The notes under the pieces were generated by a model that saw only the letters and a program-made list of their open reading frames with translations, made no database searches and was not told the origin of the DNA. From Bacteroidota bacterium (GTDB lineage: Bacteria > Bacteroidota > Bacteroidia > Bacteroidales > UBA1715), in contig WQTX01000004.1 in the NCBI GenBank assembly GCA_009786075.1, positions 1-64,000 on the forward strand: DNA of 64,000 nucleotides, written 5' to 3'. Positions within the stretch are counted from its first letter, which is position 1. Every line of letters starts with the position of its first letter. Positions 26,334-34,856 of this stretch are shown one piece after another. Position numbers and translations under genes: made by a program.

Positions 26334-26388
26334 AGGTTAATGATTAGTAGTTTTAGTAAGTAAACGAGAAAGGTTGTTTTTTTGAACA

Positions 26389-26787
26389 TTAAATAATCGT
26401 ACGAATTAAAAATTTAAGAATTAAACTGTAAGCCAAAAGAACTAATACGATTTTAACACAAAAAAACACCCACGTTACAATATTTAATGCAGGGGAATGT
26501 TTAAATTCTTTATCTTGTTTCCATCGTTTTCGCTTAATTTCTTTTTCCTTGCATCGAAAGATTATCGCCCAAACAATTGTTTTATAAGCATATTGAAGAA
26601 TATCGCAAGTTAGAGAAACCACCAAAAAAATTGCTGGAAGAATTAGTTCCTTCGGTATAATAGTTTGTGTATCTGTTTTAGTAAAAATCCAAATTAAAGC
26701 GAATCCCGCCAATGCGATATTTCTACTTATATCACTTAATTTACCCGAAGCCTTTTCATAAACTGATTTATAACCATCAATTTTCAT
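26389..26787 (-). CDS. Small membrane protein with three predicted TM segments
   Basis: This 132-aa protein has hydrophobic segments at ~20-38 (ISRNIALAGFALIWIF), ~48-75 (ILPAIFLVVSLTCDILQYAY) and ~105-128, separated by a basic loop (CKEKEIKRKRWKQDKEF). I do not recognise a named family, though similar short 3-TM proteins occur widely in Bacteroidetes. A 49-codon ORF with a Gly-rich tail (26833-26982) precedes it by 45 bp on the same strand. The pair might be a peptide/membrane-protein module such as toxin/immunity; this is inference only. Confidence 0.6.
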   Translation of the reverse strand: MKIDGYKSVYEKASGKLSDISRNIALAGFALIWIFTKTDTQTIIPKELILPAIFLVVSLTCDILQYAYKTIVWAIIFRCKEKEIKRKRWKQDKEFKHSPALNIVTWVFFCVKIVLVLLAYSLILKFLIRTII

Positions 26788-26832
26788 AATAATTTTCCTA
26801 TCTATTTAATTTGTTTTTTCGATACTACATTT

Positions 26833-26982
26833 TTACTTTGAAGGAGCATCAGGTCCGGTTCCACCGGTTCCACCTCCACCATCAATCATTCTTATTGCAA
26901 TATTCTTTATTCCTATATTTCTTCGAGTACAAACTAATTCATTTTGTCCTTCTGTTATTTTTTTTTCGCTTCGACTTTTCAT
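26833..26982 (-). CDS. 49-aa peptide with glycine-rich tail
   Basis: This ORF is below the ORF-track cutoff. It begins MKSRSEKKITEGQNELVCTR and ends IDGGGGTGGTGPDAPSK. The sequence is clearly codon-like, the ATG is preceded by an A/T-rich stretch, and it is co-directional with the 3-TM gene 45 bp downstream. There is no signal peptide or lipobox. The unstructured GGxGGTGP tail recalls leader- or core-peptide organisation, but no modification enzyme is nearby. Function unknown. Confidence 0.55.
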   Translation of the reverse strand: MKSRSEKKITEGQNELVCTRRNIGIKNIAIRMIDGGGGTGGTGPDAPSK

Positions 26983-27047
26983 ACTTACAATTTTTAGTGT
27001 AATTTTTTGTTATCTTTTTATAGTATTTTATCAAGTTAGTTCTATGT

Positions 27048-29225
27048 CTAATTCCCCATCTCCGACAAAAACTTAATCCAAACCAAACGCACCTGCTCTT
27101 CGGTATAATCGTATTCTTGCATCAATTCTTTGAGCGTATCGGCAAATTTTTCGTATTCTACTGTGCGGAAAAACTCGAATATTTCTTCAATTTCTTCTTC
27201 TTCGAGGTCTTCTTGTATTTGGTAATTAATATTCACTTTTGTTCCCGAAAGCACTATTTTTTCCAACTCATCGAGCATTTCTATAAGCGTTTTTCCTTGT
27301 CCTTCGGCAATGGTTTCTAAGGCAACTTGGCGGTCGATGCTTTGTATTACCTGTACTTTATTGCCCGATTTGTTCACAACCGATTTTACCACCATATCTT
27401 GCGGACGTTCTATGTCGTTTTCTTCAACATATTGTGCAATCAGTTCCACAAATTCTTTTCCGAATTTTTGCGCTTTGCCTTGCCCTACACCAATTATATT
27501 TGCCATTTCGGCAATCGTAATAGGGTATTGCACCGCCATATCTTCAATGGAAGTTTCTTGAAAAACCACAAACGGCGGTACATTGTGGCGTTTTGCAACT
27601 TTTTTGCGCAAATCCATTAACATACCTATCAACACAGGGTCGAGCGAGGCTGTTCCCTGTCCTTCGGTCATTTCCGTATCGGTATCTTCGTAATCGTGGT
27701 CTTCGGTCATCATGAATGATTGCGGGTGTTTCAAGAAATCTTTGCCGGCTTTGGTAACTTTGAGTAAACCGTAGTTTTCAATTTCCTTGTCAAGCATACG
27801 GGCAAGCAATAATTGGCGAATGAGCGCATTCCAATATTTTATATCGTGGTCGCTGCCGCAGCCAAAACATTCAAGCTGTTCGTGTTTGTAGGTTTTTATT
27901 TCCGAACTTTCTTTGCCCACCAAAATTTCGGCAATGTGCGCCGCTTTGAAACGTTCTTTCACTTCGAGAATTACACGGAGTGCCATACACACCTCGTCTT
28001 TCGCCTCGCTTTGCGGTTTCGGGTTGAGGCAGTTGTCGCAGTTTCCGCAATCTTCGTTCATTTGCTCGCCAAAATAATTAAGCAGCGTACGCACACGGCA
28101 CGAACTTGTTTCGGCGTACGACGACGTTTCCAACAACAGCTGTTTGCCAATTTCCTGTTCGGCAACAGGCTTGCCCTGCATAAATTTTTCGAGTTTTTGA
28201 ATATCTTTCAAACTGTAAAACGCTATACATTTTCCCTCGCCGCCATCTCTACCGCCGCGTCCGGTTTCCTGATAGTAGCCTTCCAAACTTTTGGGTATAT
28301 TATAATGTATCACAAATCGCACATCGGGTTTGTCAATTCCCATACCAAAGGCAATCGTAGCCACAATCACATCGGCATCTTCCATCAAAAACATATCTTG
28401 ATTGCGTGAACGTGTTTGCGCCTCTAAACCAGCGTGATAGGGTAGAGCTTTTATACCGTTTACCACCAACATTTCCGCCAATTCTTCCACAGTTTTGCGG
28501 CTTAGGCAGTAAATTACGCCCGATTTTCCGGCGTTTTCTTTTATAAATCGAATAATTTGCTTTTGCGCATTCACTTTCGGGCGCACTTCGTAGTACAAAT
28601 TCGCACGGCGGAACGACGATTTAAACACCGTAGCGTCCAACATTCCCAAGTTTTTTTGAATATCGTGCTGCACTTTTGGCGTAGCCGTAGCCGTCAGCGC
28701 CATAATCGGCGCAGCCCCAATAGCCTCCACAATTGGTTTAATGCGGCGATATTCCGGACGAAAATCGTGTCCCCATTCCGAAATACAATGCGCCTCATCG
28801 ATTGCATAAAACGAAACTTTCACGCTTTTTAAAAACTCAACATAATCGTCTTTTGTGAGCGACTCGGGCGCAACGTACAGCAATTTGGTTGCACCGCTAC
28901 GCACATCGGCTTTCACTTGACTGACTTCGGTGCGGTTGAGCGACGAATTCAAAAAGTGCGCAATACGATTGTCGGCACTAAAACCGCGCATGGCATCAAC
29001 TTGATTTTTCATAAGCGCTATCAGCGGCGAAATAATGATTGCCGTGCCTTCCAAAATAAGCGAAGGCAGTTGATAACACAGCGATTTTCCGCCGCCGGTA
29101 GGCATTAATACAAATGAATCTTTGCCCGCAAGCAAATTCAAAATCACTTCTTTTTGGTTGCCTTTAAACGTATCGAAACCAAAATTTTCTTTTAGACACG
29201 TTAATAATTCTTTTTCGCTATACAT
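27048..29225 (-). CDS. recQ: ATP-dependent DNA helicase RecQ
   Basis: This 725-aa 3'-5' helicase for recombination and fork repair carries Walker A MPTGGGKSLCYQLPS, DEAH box FYAIDEAHCISEWGHDFRPE, LTATATPKV, motif V/VI (IAFGMGIDKPDVRFV, YYQETGRGGRDG), the RQC zinc site (CRVRTLLNYFGE ... CGNCDNC) and an HRDC domain at ~525-600. A further ~110-residue acidic C-terminal extension (EEDLEEEEIEEIFEF) makes it longer than E. coli RecQ, as is usual in Bacteroides. It is a single gene with 90 bp upstream to the TIR-like gene's end. Confidence 0.97.
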   Translation of the reverse strand: MYSEKELLTCLKENFGFDTFKGNQKEVILNLLAGKDSFVLMPTGGGKSLCYQLPSLILEGTAIIISPLIALMKNQVDAMRGFSADNRIAHFLNSSLNRTEVSQVKADVRSGATKLLYVAPESLTKDDYVEFLKSVKVSFYAIDEAHCISEWGHDFRPEYRRIKPIVEAIGAAPIMALTATATPKVQHDIQKNLGMLDATVFKSSFRRANLYYEVRPKVNAQKQIIRFIKENAGKSGVIYCLSRKTVEELAEMLVVNGIKALPYHAGLEAQTRSRNQDMFLMEDADVIVATIAFGMGIDKPDVRFVIHYNIPKSLEGYYQETGRGGRDGGEGKCIAFYSLKDIQKLEKFMQGKPVAEQEIGKQLLLETSSYAETSSCRVRTLLNYFGEQMNEDCGNCDNCLNPKPQSEAKDEVCMALRVILEVKERFKAAHIAEILVGKESSEIKTYKHEQLECFGCGSDHDIKYWNALIRQLLLARMLDKEIENYGLLKVTKAGKDFLKHPQSFMMTEDHDYEDTDTEMTEGQGTASLDPVLIGMLMDLRKKVAKRHNVPPFVVFQETSIEDMAVQYPITIAEMANIIGVGQGKAQKFGKEFVELIAQYVEENDIERPQDMVVKSVVNKSGNKVQVIQSIDRQVALETIAEGQGKTLIEMLDELEKIVLSGTKVNINYQIQEDLEEEEIEEIFEFFRTVEYEKFADTLKELMQEYDYTEEQVRLVWIKFLSEMGN

Positions 29226-29315
29226 AATTCAAGTGTGTAAAATAATAAGTTGCTAAGGTACAATAATTTTTTATTTTTATCAAAGTATTGTAATAACATT
29301 TTTTGTTGGTATTTT

Positions 29316-30416
29316 CTATTCATTGTTTATAGAAACAAGCCAATCTTGAAAAATTTTCTTAAATTCAAATCCATCTGTGTATGGCTTATAAAGGTATTTT
29401 ACCAAATCAAAAGGCATTTCATTTAACGAAAAATGCTTGAGAATTAAGCATCTTTTCCCCTGATTGTGCATTACTCCCAATTCATAAGTAACATTTGGAT
29501 TATAGTTTGCACCTTCTTCGGGCTCGTCAAATAATGCAATACCAAACTTACAACAGTAACATACTGCAATTGGATTGGAGACACTATCTTTTGTTATGTT
29601 CCATTCTGGCGCATCTGCACGAACACAATTATATCCACATCTTGCTAATTCTTCTTTGATAAAGTCTGAAAATTTTTCATTATTATCTCTAAACTTCATC
29701 ATAAGGAAAAAATTCTTTTCATACGGATATTTTTTAAGTTGTTTCTGCATAGTTTTTTTGTGCGTATCCAAATTGTGCAGTTTAAAATATTGTGTAGGCG
29801 ATACATATAATCTGTCTTCTCTTTCGTCTGTTTTGGTGTATTTTTCTATTAACATTTTGATTTTTCTATGCAAATCAGTAACATTAGAGCGATTTATAAT
29901 CACATTTCTGTAAATGTCGTTCTCTAAATATTCTTCAAAAACAGTTTCCGAACGGTCAATCCTTTCTTTAATCATATCGTCATCGTATCCATCTGCCTTC
30001 AAGCGTTTTTCAATAAGTCCCATATCTGTGTAAATATAAATAGGAACTACGAGAACAATGTCCGCATATAACGAGCATATAGTCCGTATGAGGTCTTGAT
30101 TTCGGACAATTACGAATGTACATTCGTATTTATCTATTGCTTTGTCAAGTTCCGATTTGAAAAAACCGTATCTATGTTTTTCTTTTCCATACTCGTACTG
30201 AAACAAATGGTCATTTTTGTCATCTTCTTTGAGTTTAAATTCTGTTTCAGACACAAATATTAAATCTGATTTTTTTGCCTCTTCAAAACGTCTTTTTTTA
30301 CGAGTTGTAAATTTATCAACTTTTGTTGCTGTATATCTGTGTTTATTTGCAACATAGTTTACTAAATCCGACTTTCCTGCACCAGCAGCACCATCTACTA
30401 AAAATAAAACTTTCAT
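29316..30416 (-). CDS. Guanylate-kinase-like / TIR-like fusion protein (defence candidate)
   Basis: This 366-aa two-domain protein has an N-terminal guanylate-kinase-like domain (1-185) with P-loop GAAGAGKS (9-16), the GMP-binding-like segment TTRKKRRFEEAKKSDLIFVS, and HRYGFFKSELDKA. The C-terminal ~130 residues (from ~235, FFLMMKF; then GIALFDEPEEGANYNPNVTY and ELGVMHNQGK) resemble predicted nucleotide-binding TIR-like domains, in which the Glu of YELG (Glu312) is the NADase candidate. Such domains act as abortive-infection effectors. It is monocistronic between recQ and kdsD with its own promoter. Domain assignments are by eye, and the defence role is inferred. Confidence 0.72.
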   Translation of the reverse strand: MKVLFLVDGAAGAGKSDLVNYVANKHRYTATKVDKFTTRKKRRFEEAKKSDLIFVSETEFKLKEDDKNDHLFQYEYGKEKHRYGFFKSELDKAIDKYECTFVIVRNQDLIRTICSLYADIVLVVPIYIYTDMGLIEKRLKADGYDDDMIKERIDRSETVFEEYLENDIYRNVIINRSNVTDLHRKIKMLIEKYTKTDEREDRLYVSPTQYFKLHNLDTHKKTMQKQLKKYPYEKNFFLMMKFRDNNEKFSDFIKEELARCGYNCVRADAPEWNITKDSVSNPIAVCYCCKFGIALFDEPEEGANYNPNVTYELGVMHNQGKRCLILKHFSLNEMPFDLVKYLYKPYTDGFEFKKIFQDWLVSINNE

Positions 30417-30484
30417 ATTAGAATATTTTTTATGTTAATTTTTCAACTTTTCGACTACGCCGCTCGCCATTTGCCGATAATGCT

Positions 30485-30513
30485 CAAATATACATCACTG
30501 CGTTTTTTTACAA
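30485..30513 (-). promoter_or_regulatory. Promoter of the GK/TIR-like gene
   Basis: On the minus strand: TTG (30513-30511), 18 nt, TATATTTG (30492-30485). This is a near-perfect Bacteroidetes promoter, giving a 5' leader of about 60 nt. Confidence 0.72.
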
Positions 30514-30542
30514 TAAATCTTACCGTTAATCAAATTATTCCT

Positions 30543-30571
30543 TTGCAACAAAAAAATAATCCCTATTTTTG
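30543..30571 (+). promoter_or_regulatory. Promoter of kdsD
   Basis: TTG (30543-30545), 18 nt, TATTTTTG (30564-30571). It points rightward to the kdsD start at 30624 and is divergent from the GK/TIR-like promoter 30 bp away. Confidence 0.72.
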
Positions 30572-30623
30572 TCAATAAATTTACAACTTATTCACGAATT
30601 ACAAAACAAAAACCTATTTTATT

Positions 30624-31592
30624 TTGAAAAATTTTTCTCAAATCATAGAAACTGCGCAGCGAACCATTGTAAATGAGGCGAAAACGATTGAAAATTTAGC
30701 TTCATTTATTGATGATGAATTTGCACAAATTGTCAATATCATTCTTGCATCGAAAGGGCGATTGGTAATTACCGGTATTGGAAAAAGTGCAAATATTGCC
30801 ACAAAAATAGTTGCTACGCTTAATTCCACCGGCACTCCATCGCTTTTTATGCACGCTTCCGATGCCATTCACGGTGATTTGGGCATGATACAAACCGATG
30901 ACATTATAGTATGTATATCGAAAAGCGGTAACACACCTGAAATAAAAGTCCTATTGCCGCTTTTGAAACGAGGCAAAAATTGTGTAATAGCAATGGTTTC
31001 GGAACGCAATTCCTACCTTGCCGAACACGCTGATTATGTACTTTACGCTCATGCTGACCGCGAGGCTTGTCCGCACAATTTAGCACCAACCAATAGCACT
31101 ACGGCGCAGTTGGTTATGGGCGATGCGCTGGCTATGTGTCTTTTGGAGCAACGCCGTTTTTCGTCCGAAGATTTTGCAAAATACCATCCGGGTGGTGCGT
31201 TGGGCAAACGTATGTATTTGCGAGTGAGTGATTTGCATAGTGTGGAAAAATCGCCCAAAGTGTTGCCAAGTCAATCAATTACTGATGTAATTATTGAAAT
31301 TTCGAGCAAACGAATGGGCGTAACAGCCGTAGTAAATGAGCAAAACGAAGTGCTTGGCGTAATTACCGACGGCGATTTGCGCCGTATGCTCGAAAAAACT
31401 ACTGCAATTGATACACTTTGCGCACAAGATATAATGACCAAAAATCCGAAAAGCATAACACTCGACGATATGGCAATCACGGCATTTGAAATTATGGAAA
31501 AAAATAAAATCACACAACTCGTCATTGCCGATGGCTCGCAGTATGTAGGCATGGTTCATTTGCATGATTTGTTGAAAGAGGGAATAGTTTAA
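30624..31592 (+). CDS. kdsD: Arabinose-5-phosphate isomerase (KpsF/GutQ family)
   Basis: This 322-aa enzyme converts ribulose-5-P to arabinose-5-P, the first step to Kdo for lipopolysaccharide. The SIS domain (~40-170) contains VITGIGKSANIATKIVATLN, CISKSGNTPEI and NLAPTNSTTA. Two CBS repeats follow (residues ~205-320; MGVTAVVNEQNEVLGVITDG, then ITQLVIADGSQYVGMVHLHD). Length matches KdsD. The start appears to be TTG at 30624, since there is no suitable ATG and the promoter lies 53 nt upstream. Kdo synthesis implies an LPS-bearing outer membrane. Confidence 0.93.
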   Translation: MKNFSQIIETAQRTIVNEAKTIENLASFIDDEFAQIVNIILASKGRLVITGIGKSANIATKIVATLNSTGTPSLFMHASDAIHGDLGMIQTDDIIVCISKSGNTPEIKVLLPLLKRGKNCVIAMVSERNSYLAEHADYVLYAHADREACPHNLAPTNSTTAQLVMGDALAMCLLEQRRFSSEDFAKYHPGGALGKRMYLRVSDLHSVEKSPKVLPSQSITDVIIEISSKRMGVTAVVNEQNEVLGVITDGDLRRMLEKTTAIDTLCAQDIMTKNPKSITLDDMAITAFEIMEKNKITQLVIADGSQYVGMVHLHDLLKEGIV

Positions 31593-31599
31593 AAGAAGG

Positions 31600-31665
31600 A
31601 GACGAGGGATTAGGAGACAAGGAAACGAGGCTTTATATCCCTAAAACCTATTACCTAATCCCTAT
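31600..31665. repeat. Inverted AGGGATTAGG / CCTAATCCCT words downstream of kdsD
   Basis: GGGATTAGG on the left pairs with CCTAATCCC on the right around ACAAGG/ACGAGG words, giving an imperfect hairpin between kdsD and ruvX. Confidence 0.6.
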
Positions 31666-31683
31666 AACCTAAAAACCTGAAAA

Positions 31684-32094
31684 ATGCGTTTATTAGCAAT
31701 AGATTACGGAACAAAACGTACGGGAATAGCCGTTACCGACCCTTTGCAGTTGATTGCAAACGGACTAACAACCGTGCGTTCACATGAATTGTTGCAATTT
31801 TTGGAAAACTATTGTGCCACCGAAAAAGTTGAAAAATTTATTATCGGTATGCCTCGCACTTTGCATAATGAAGATGCTGAAAATGCAAAATATGTGAATA
31901 TATTTGCCAAACAATGTGCGCAGAAATTTCCGCATATTCCTATTGTATTTGTTGATGAACGTTTTACCTCGACTATGGCGCATCAAACTATGCGTGCCGC
32001 AGGATTGAAAAAAACCGACCGTCAGAACAAAGAACTTGTTGATACTATAAGCGCAACAATTATTTTACAATCGTATTTAGAACAAAAAAAATAA
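31684..32094 (+). CDS. ruvX: RuvX/YqgF family pre-16S rRNA nuclease (Holliday-junction resolvase fold)
   Basis: This 136-aa RNase H-like protein has the first acidic motif LLAIDYGTKRTGIAVTD (Asp5), then FIIGMPRTLHN, and the conserved VDERFTSTMA and a C-terminal DTISATIILQSYL carrying the last Asp. The E. coli homologue processes the 5' end of 16S rRNA and can be essential. The def gene follows after 6 nt, so the two form an operon. Length is normal and the start ATG is preceded by an A-rich stretch. Confidence 0.94.
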   Translation: MRLLAIDYGTKRTGIAVTDPLQLIANGLTTVRSHELLQFLENYCATEKVEKFIIGMPRTLHNEDAENAKYVNIFAKQCAQKFPHIPIVFVDERFTSTMAHQTMRAAGLKKTDRQNKELVDTISATIILQSYLEQKK

Positions 32095-32100
32095 CTCCCT

Positions 32101-32655
32101 ATGATAAAACCAATTTTCCTATACGGCAACACAATATTACGCAAGACAGCTGTTGATATTGACAAAAACTACCCTGATTTAAAGCAATTAATAACCGATA
32201 TGTACGAAACCATGGACAATGCCGACGGCGTTGGACTTGCCGCTCCGCAAATCGGACTTCCAATCCGAGTGTTTATAGTCGATGCTTCGGGCTTTGAAAA
32301 AGATTACCCCGACGGCAAAGATTTCCGGCGAACGTTTATCAATCCGCACATTCTTGAAATAAGCGGTAAAGAATGGCTTTTTAATGAAGGCTGTTTGAGT
32401 GTACCAACGTTGCACGAAGATATTGCCCGCAAAGAAACGGTAGTTTTGCGCTATCGAGATGAAAATTTTGTAGAAAAAACTGAAACATTTTCGGGTATTT
32501 GCGCACGCATTATACTGCACGAACACGACCATTTGGAAGGAAAAATATTTATAGACCACGTGGGCGCACTCAAAAAACGCTTGATTAAAGGGAAATTGCA
32601 AAATATTGAAAAAGGCAAAGTGCCGGCTAAGTATAGGGTGCGCGTGAAAGTGTAA
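32101..32655 (+). CDS. def: Peptide deformylase
   Basis: This 184-aa metalloenzyme removes formyl groups from nascent proteins. All three motifs are present: GVGLAAPQIGLPI (motif 1), EGCLSVPTL (motif 2, metal Cys) and the metal-binding HEHDHLEGKIF (motif 3, catalytic Glu). The sequence is full length. It starts 6 nt after ruvX and is probably cotranscribed. The 3' side carries a palindromic repeat (32690-32777) that may act as a terminator for this operon and the convergent S41 protease. Confidence 0.97.
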   Translation: MIKPIFLYGNTILRKTAVDIDKNYPDLKQLITDMYETMDNADGVGLAAPQIGLPIRVFIVDASGFEKDYPDGKDFRRTFINPHILEISGKEWLFNEGCLSVPTLHEDIARKETVVLRYRDENFVEKTETFSGICARIILHEHDHLEGKIFIDHVGALKKRLIKGKLQNIEKGKVPAKYRVRVKV

Positions 32656-32689
32656 TCTAATTATTAATTGTAAATTATTAATTATGAAT

Positions 32690-32777
32690 GGATTGCTTCG
32701 TTCCTCGCAATGACGCTCTTTTGTTGGTTTGTACTAACCTTCGAAAGAGCGTCATTGCGAACGCAGTGAAGCAATCC
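32690..32777. repeat. GTCATTGCGA...GAAGCAATCC palindromic repeat (F3)
   Basis: The left arm GGATTGCTTCGTTCCTCGCA and AATGACGCTCTT pair with AAGAGCGTCATTGCGAACGC and AGTGAAGCAATCC on the right, about 25 bp apart. It lies between convergent def and the S41 protease and resembles dispersed repeats seen in many genomes. Confidence 0.85.
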
Positions 32778-32798
32778 AGAAATTAAAGCAAATTATAA

Positions 32799-34445
32799 TT
32801 ACTTCTTCTGCCCCTGCAAAACATCAGCATACAACTTCTTATCAGCAATATATTTTTTCGCCTCTTTCACATAATCATCGGTGGCAATACCGTGCTGTAT
32901 TTTTCCCCGTTCAAAATATAAGCGTTGCATTACAGTGGTTTCCAAAAGAGTTTTTATAAGCGCTTTATTTATTGCAAGTTCCTGTAATTGATTGTTTTGC
33001 GTTGTGCGTTTCAATGTTTCAATATCGGTATTTGTCAGCAATTTTTCGGCATTGTTGGTTGTTTGCAAATTTTCCAACAATTGCATTGTGGCACTTTTAT
33101 AATTTGCAAGCAGGGGAGTAGCAAAGGTTCGAAATGCTTGAAACGTTTCATCGTTGCACGAAAATTTGCCAATTGCAATGCGAGCCGTATCGGCAAATGC
33201 AAAGTTTTGATTTACAAAGTTTTGTATAATATTGTTTTGCACAAGGTAGCGCACCAATCCGGTCAAACTATCTTCGGCTATAATTTTGTCGGGAACTATA
33301 CCGCCGGCGTCTTTTACCGGTCGTTTGTTGAGCGTGTAAAATGTGTGTGGTTCAGTGTTTGCCTGCGATTTTTCGCCGAAATGATTGGAATAATCCTTGT
33401 TTTGAATACATCGTCCGCTGGGAATGTAATATTTTGAGTTCGTAACTCGCATTACATTATTATAAGGTAAATCCACACGAGTTTGCACCAAACCTTTGCC
33501 AAATGTTTGTTCGCCCAAAATTACCGCTCTGTCCAAATCCTGCAACGCGCCCGACACAATTTCCGATGCCGATGCCGAACTTTTATTTACCAAAACCACA
33601 ATAGGAATTTTGGTGTCAATCGGTTGTTCACGAGTGAAAAATTGTGCGTCCGATAAGGCATTTTTCCCTTTGGTATAAACAATCTTTGTGTTCTGCGGCA
33701 CAAATAAATTTACAATTTGTACGGCTTCCACCAAAAGTCCACCCGGGTTGCCGCGCAGGTCGAGAATTAAACTTGTTGCCCCCTGCGATTTGAGTGTTTG
33801 GAAAGCTTTTTTTACGTCATTCGCACAATTTTGCGAGAAACTCGAAAGTTTTATATAGCCAATGCTGTCGCCCACGAAGCCGCTATATGGTACACTTGCT
33901 ACCTGTATTTTTTGCCGTACAACGGTAAAAGTCTTTGTTTCAGGCAAGCCATAGCGTTGCACACCAAGTTTCAGTGAAGTTTCTGGTTGCCCTTGCACAA
34001 GTTCTTGCACTTCGGCGTTTGATTTTTTGCGTACATCATACCCGTCAACCATAACAATTATATCACCCGGCAGCAAACCGGCTTTATGTGCCGGCGAATT
34101 TTCATACAATTCGGCAATAACCAAAAGGCTGTCATTATTTGTCTGTATCAATGCGCCAATGCCGCCATATTCGCCTTGAATAGCCAATCGAGCACGTTCC
34201 ACGTCCGATTCGGGAATGTAGCGAGTGTAGGGGTCTAAACCTTCGAGCATTTTATTGATAGTATGCTGCATCAATAAATTCGGGTCTAATTCATCGACAT
34301 ACTGTGCATTTAATTCTTGAAACAGAGCATAAAAAATATCGAGATTTTTCGCGACCTCGAAATTTTTGTTGTCGTCGTAGCTTGTTAGGAATAGGGGGGC
34401 GGTAAATAACAGCGCAAGTAAACATATTCGTTTTAATCGTTTCAT
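32799..34445 (-). CDS. C-terminal processing protease (S41, CtpA/Prc family)
   Basis: This 548-aa protein has an N-terminal export signal (ICLLALLFTAPLFLTS), a PDZ domain (~residues 85-165; YGGIGALIQTNNDSLLVIAE, AGLLPGDIIVMVDG) and an S41 catalytic domain. The Ser-Lys dyad is seen in NKSSASASEIVSG and EQTFGKGLVQTRVD. A ~170-residue C-terminal extension is usual in Bacteroidetes homologues. It acts in the periplasm, degrading or trimming proteins from the C-terminus. It is a single gene; upstream DNA (34446-34510) has GATATT word repeats shared with 13140-13200. Confidence 0.93.
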   Translation of the reverse strand: MKRLKRICLLALLFTAPLFLTSYDDNKNFEVAKNLDIFYALFQELNAQYVDELDPNLLMQHTINKMLEGLDPYTRYIPESDVERARLAIQGEYGGIGALIQTNNDSLLVIAELYENSPAHKAGLLPGDIIVMVDGYDVRKKSNAEVQELVQGQPETSLKLGVQRYGLPETKTFTVVRQKIQVASVPYSGFVGDSIGYIKLSSFSQNCANDVKKAFQTLKSQGATSLILDLRGNPGGLLVEAVQIVNLFVPQNTKIVYTKGKNALSDAQFFTREQPIDTKIPIVVLVNKSSASASEIVSGALQDLDRAVILGEQTFGKGLVQTRVDLPYNNVMRVTNSKYYIPSGRCIQNKDYSNHFGEKSQANTEPHTFYTLNKRPVKDAGGIVPDKIIAEDSLTGLVRYLVQNNIIQNFVNQNFAFADTARIAIGKFSCNDETFQAFRTFATPLLANYKSATMQLLENLQTTNNAEKLLTNTDIETLKRTTQNNQLQELAINKALIKTLLETTVMQRLYFERGKIQHGIATDDYVKEAKKYIADKKLYADVLQGQKK

Positions 34446-34513
34446 TTTTTATAGATATTTGATTGATATTCAGTAGATATTCGATTGATATTTATAGATA
34501 TTCATTGTTTGTT

Positions 34514-34774
34514 TTAATTCCTCGTCTCCTTGTTTCCTAATCCCTTGTCAACTTTTTCCGGCACCGGGTCATACCCACTCCCTCCCCACGGATTGCAGCG
34601 CAGCAGTCGTTTTGTAAGCAAATAACCGCCTTTAAAAAGTCCATGTTTTTGCAAAGCTTCTATGCCATAGTGCGAGCAGGTTGGCGTAAACCGGCAGGCA
34701 TTGGGCAACCATGGCGAAATCACTATTTGATAGGCTCGTATGGGTAGTATGGCTATGTATTTTACAAAAGACAT
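34514..34774 (-). CDS. yidD: YidD family membrane protein insertion factor
   Basis: The conserved region [20 protein letters not shown] and [19 protein letters not shown] with [13 protein letters not shown] is diagnostic. YidD aids YidC-dependent membrane insertion. The ATG at 34774 is preferred: the longer ORF from 34894 would overlap the Abi_2 gene and add 40 unrelated residues. The C-terminal [12 protein letters not shown] is the translation of ACAAGG/ACGAGG word repeats, so repeat DNA has replaced the native tail. 86 aa. Confidence 0.9.
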   Translation of the reverse strand: MSFVKYIAILPIRAYQIVISPWLPNACRFTPTCSHYGIEALQKHGLFKGGYLLTKRLLRCNPWGGSGYDPVPEKVDKGLGNKETRN

Positions 34775-34856
34775 CGTGATTACAAACGGTTTTATAATGA
34801 ATTTTATTTTGTGTGTGTTTGACTGATAAAATAGAAAAGGCTCATTCTTTTTTTCC

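Noticed and set aside
27813-28409. 198-aa plus-strand ORF
   Set aside because: Antisense to recQ with no promoter or domain; a shadow ORF.
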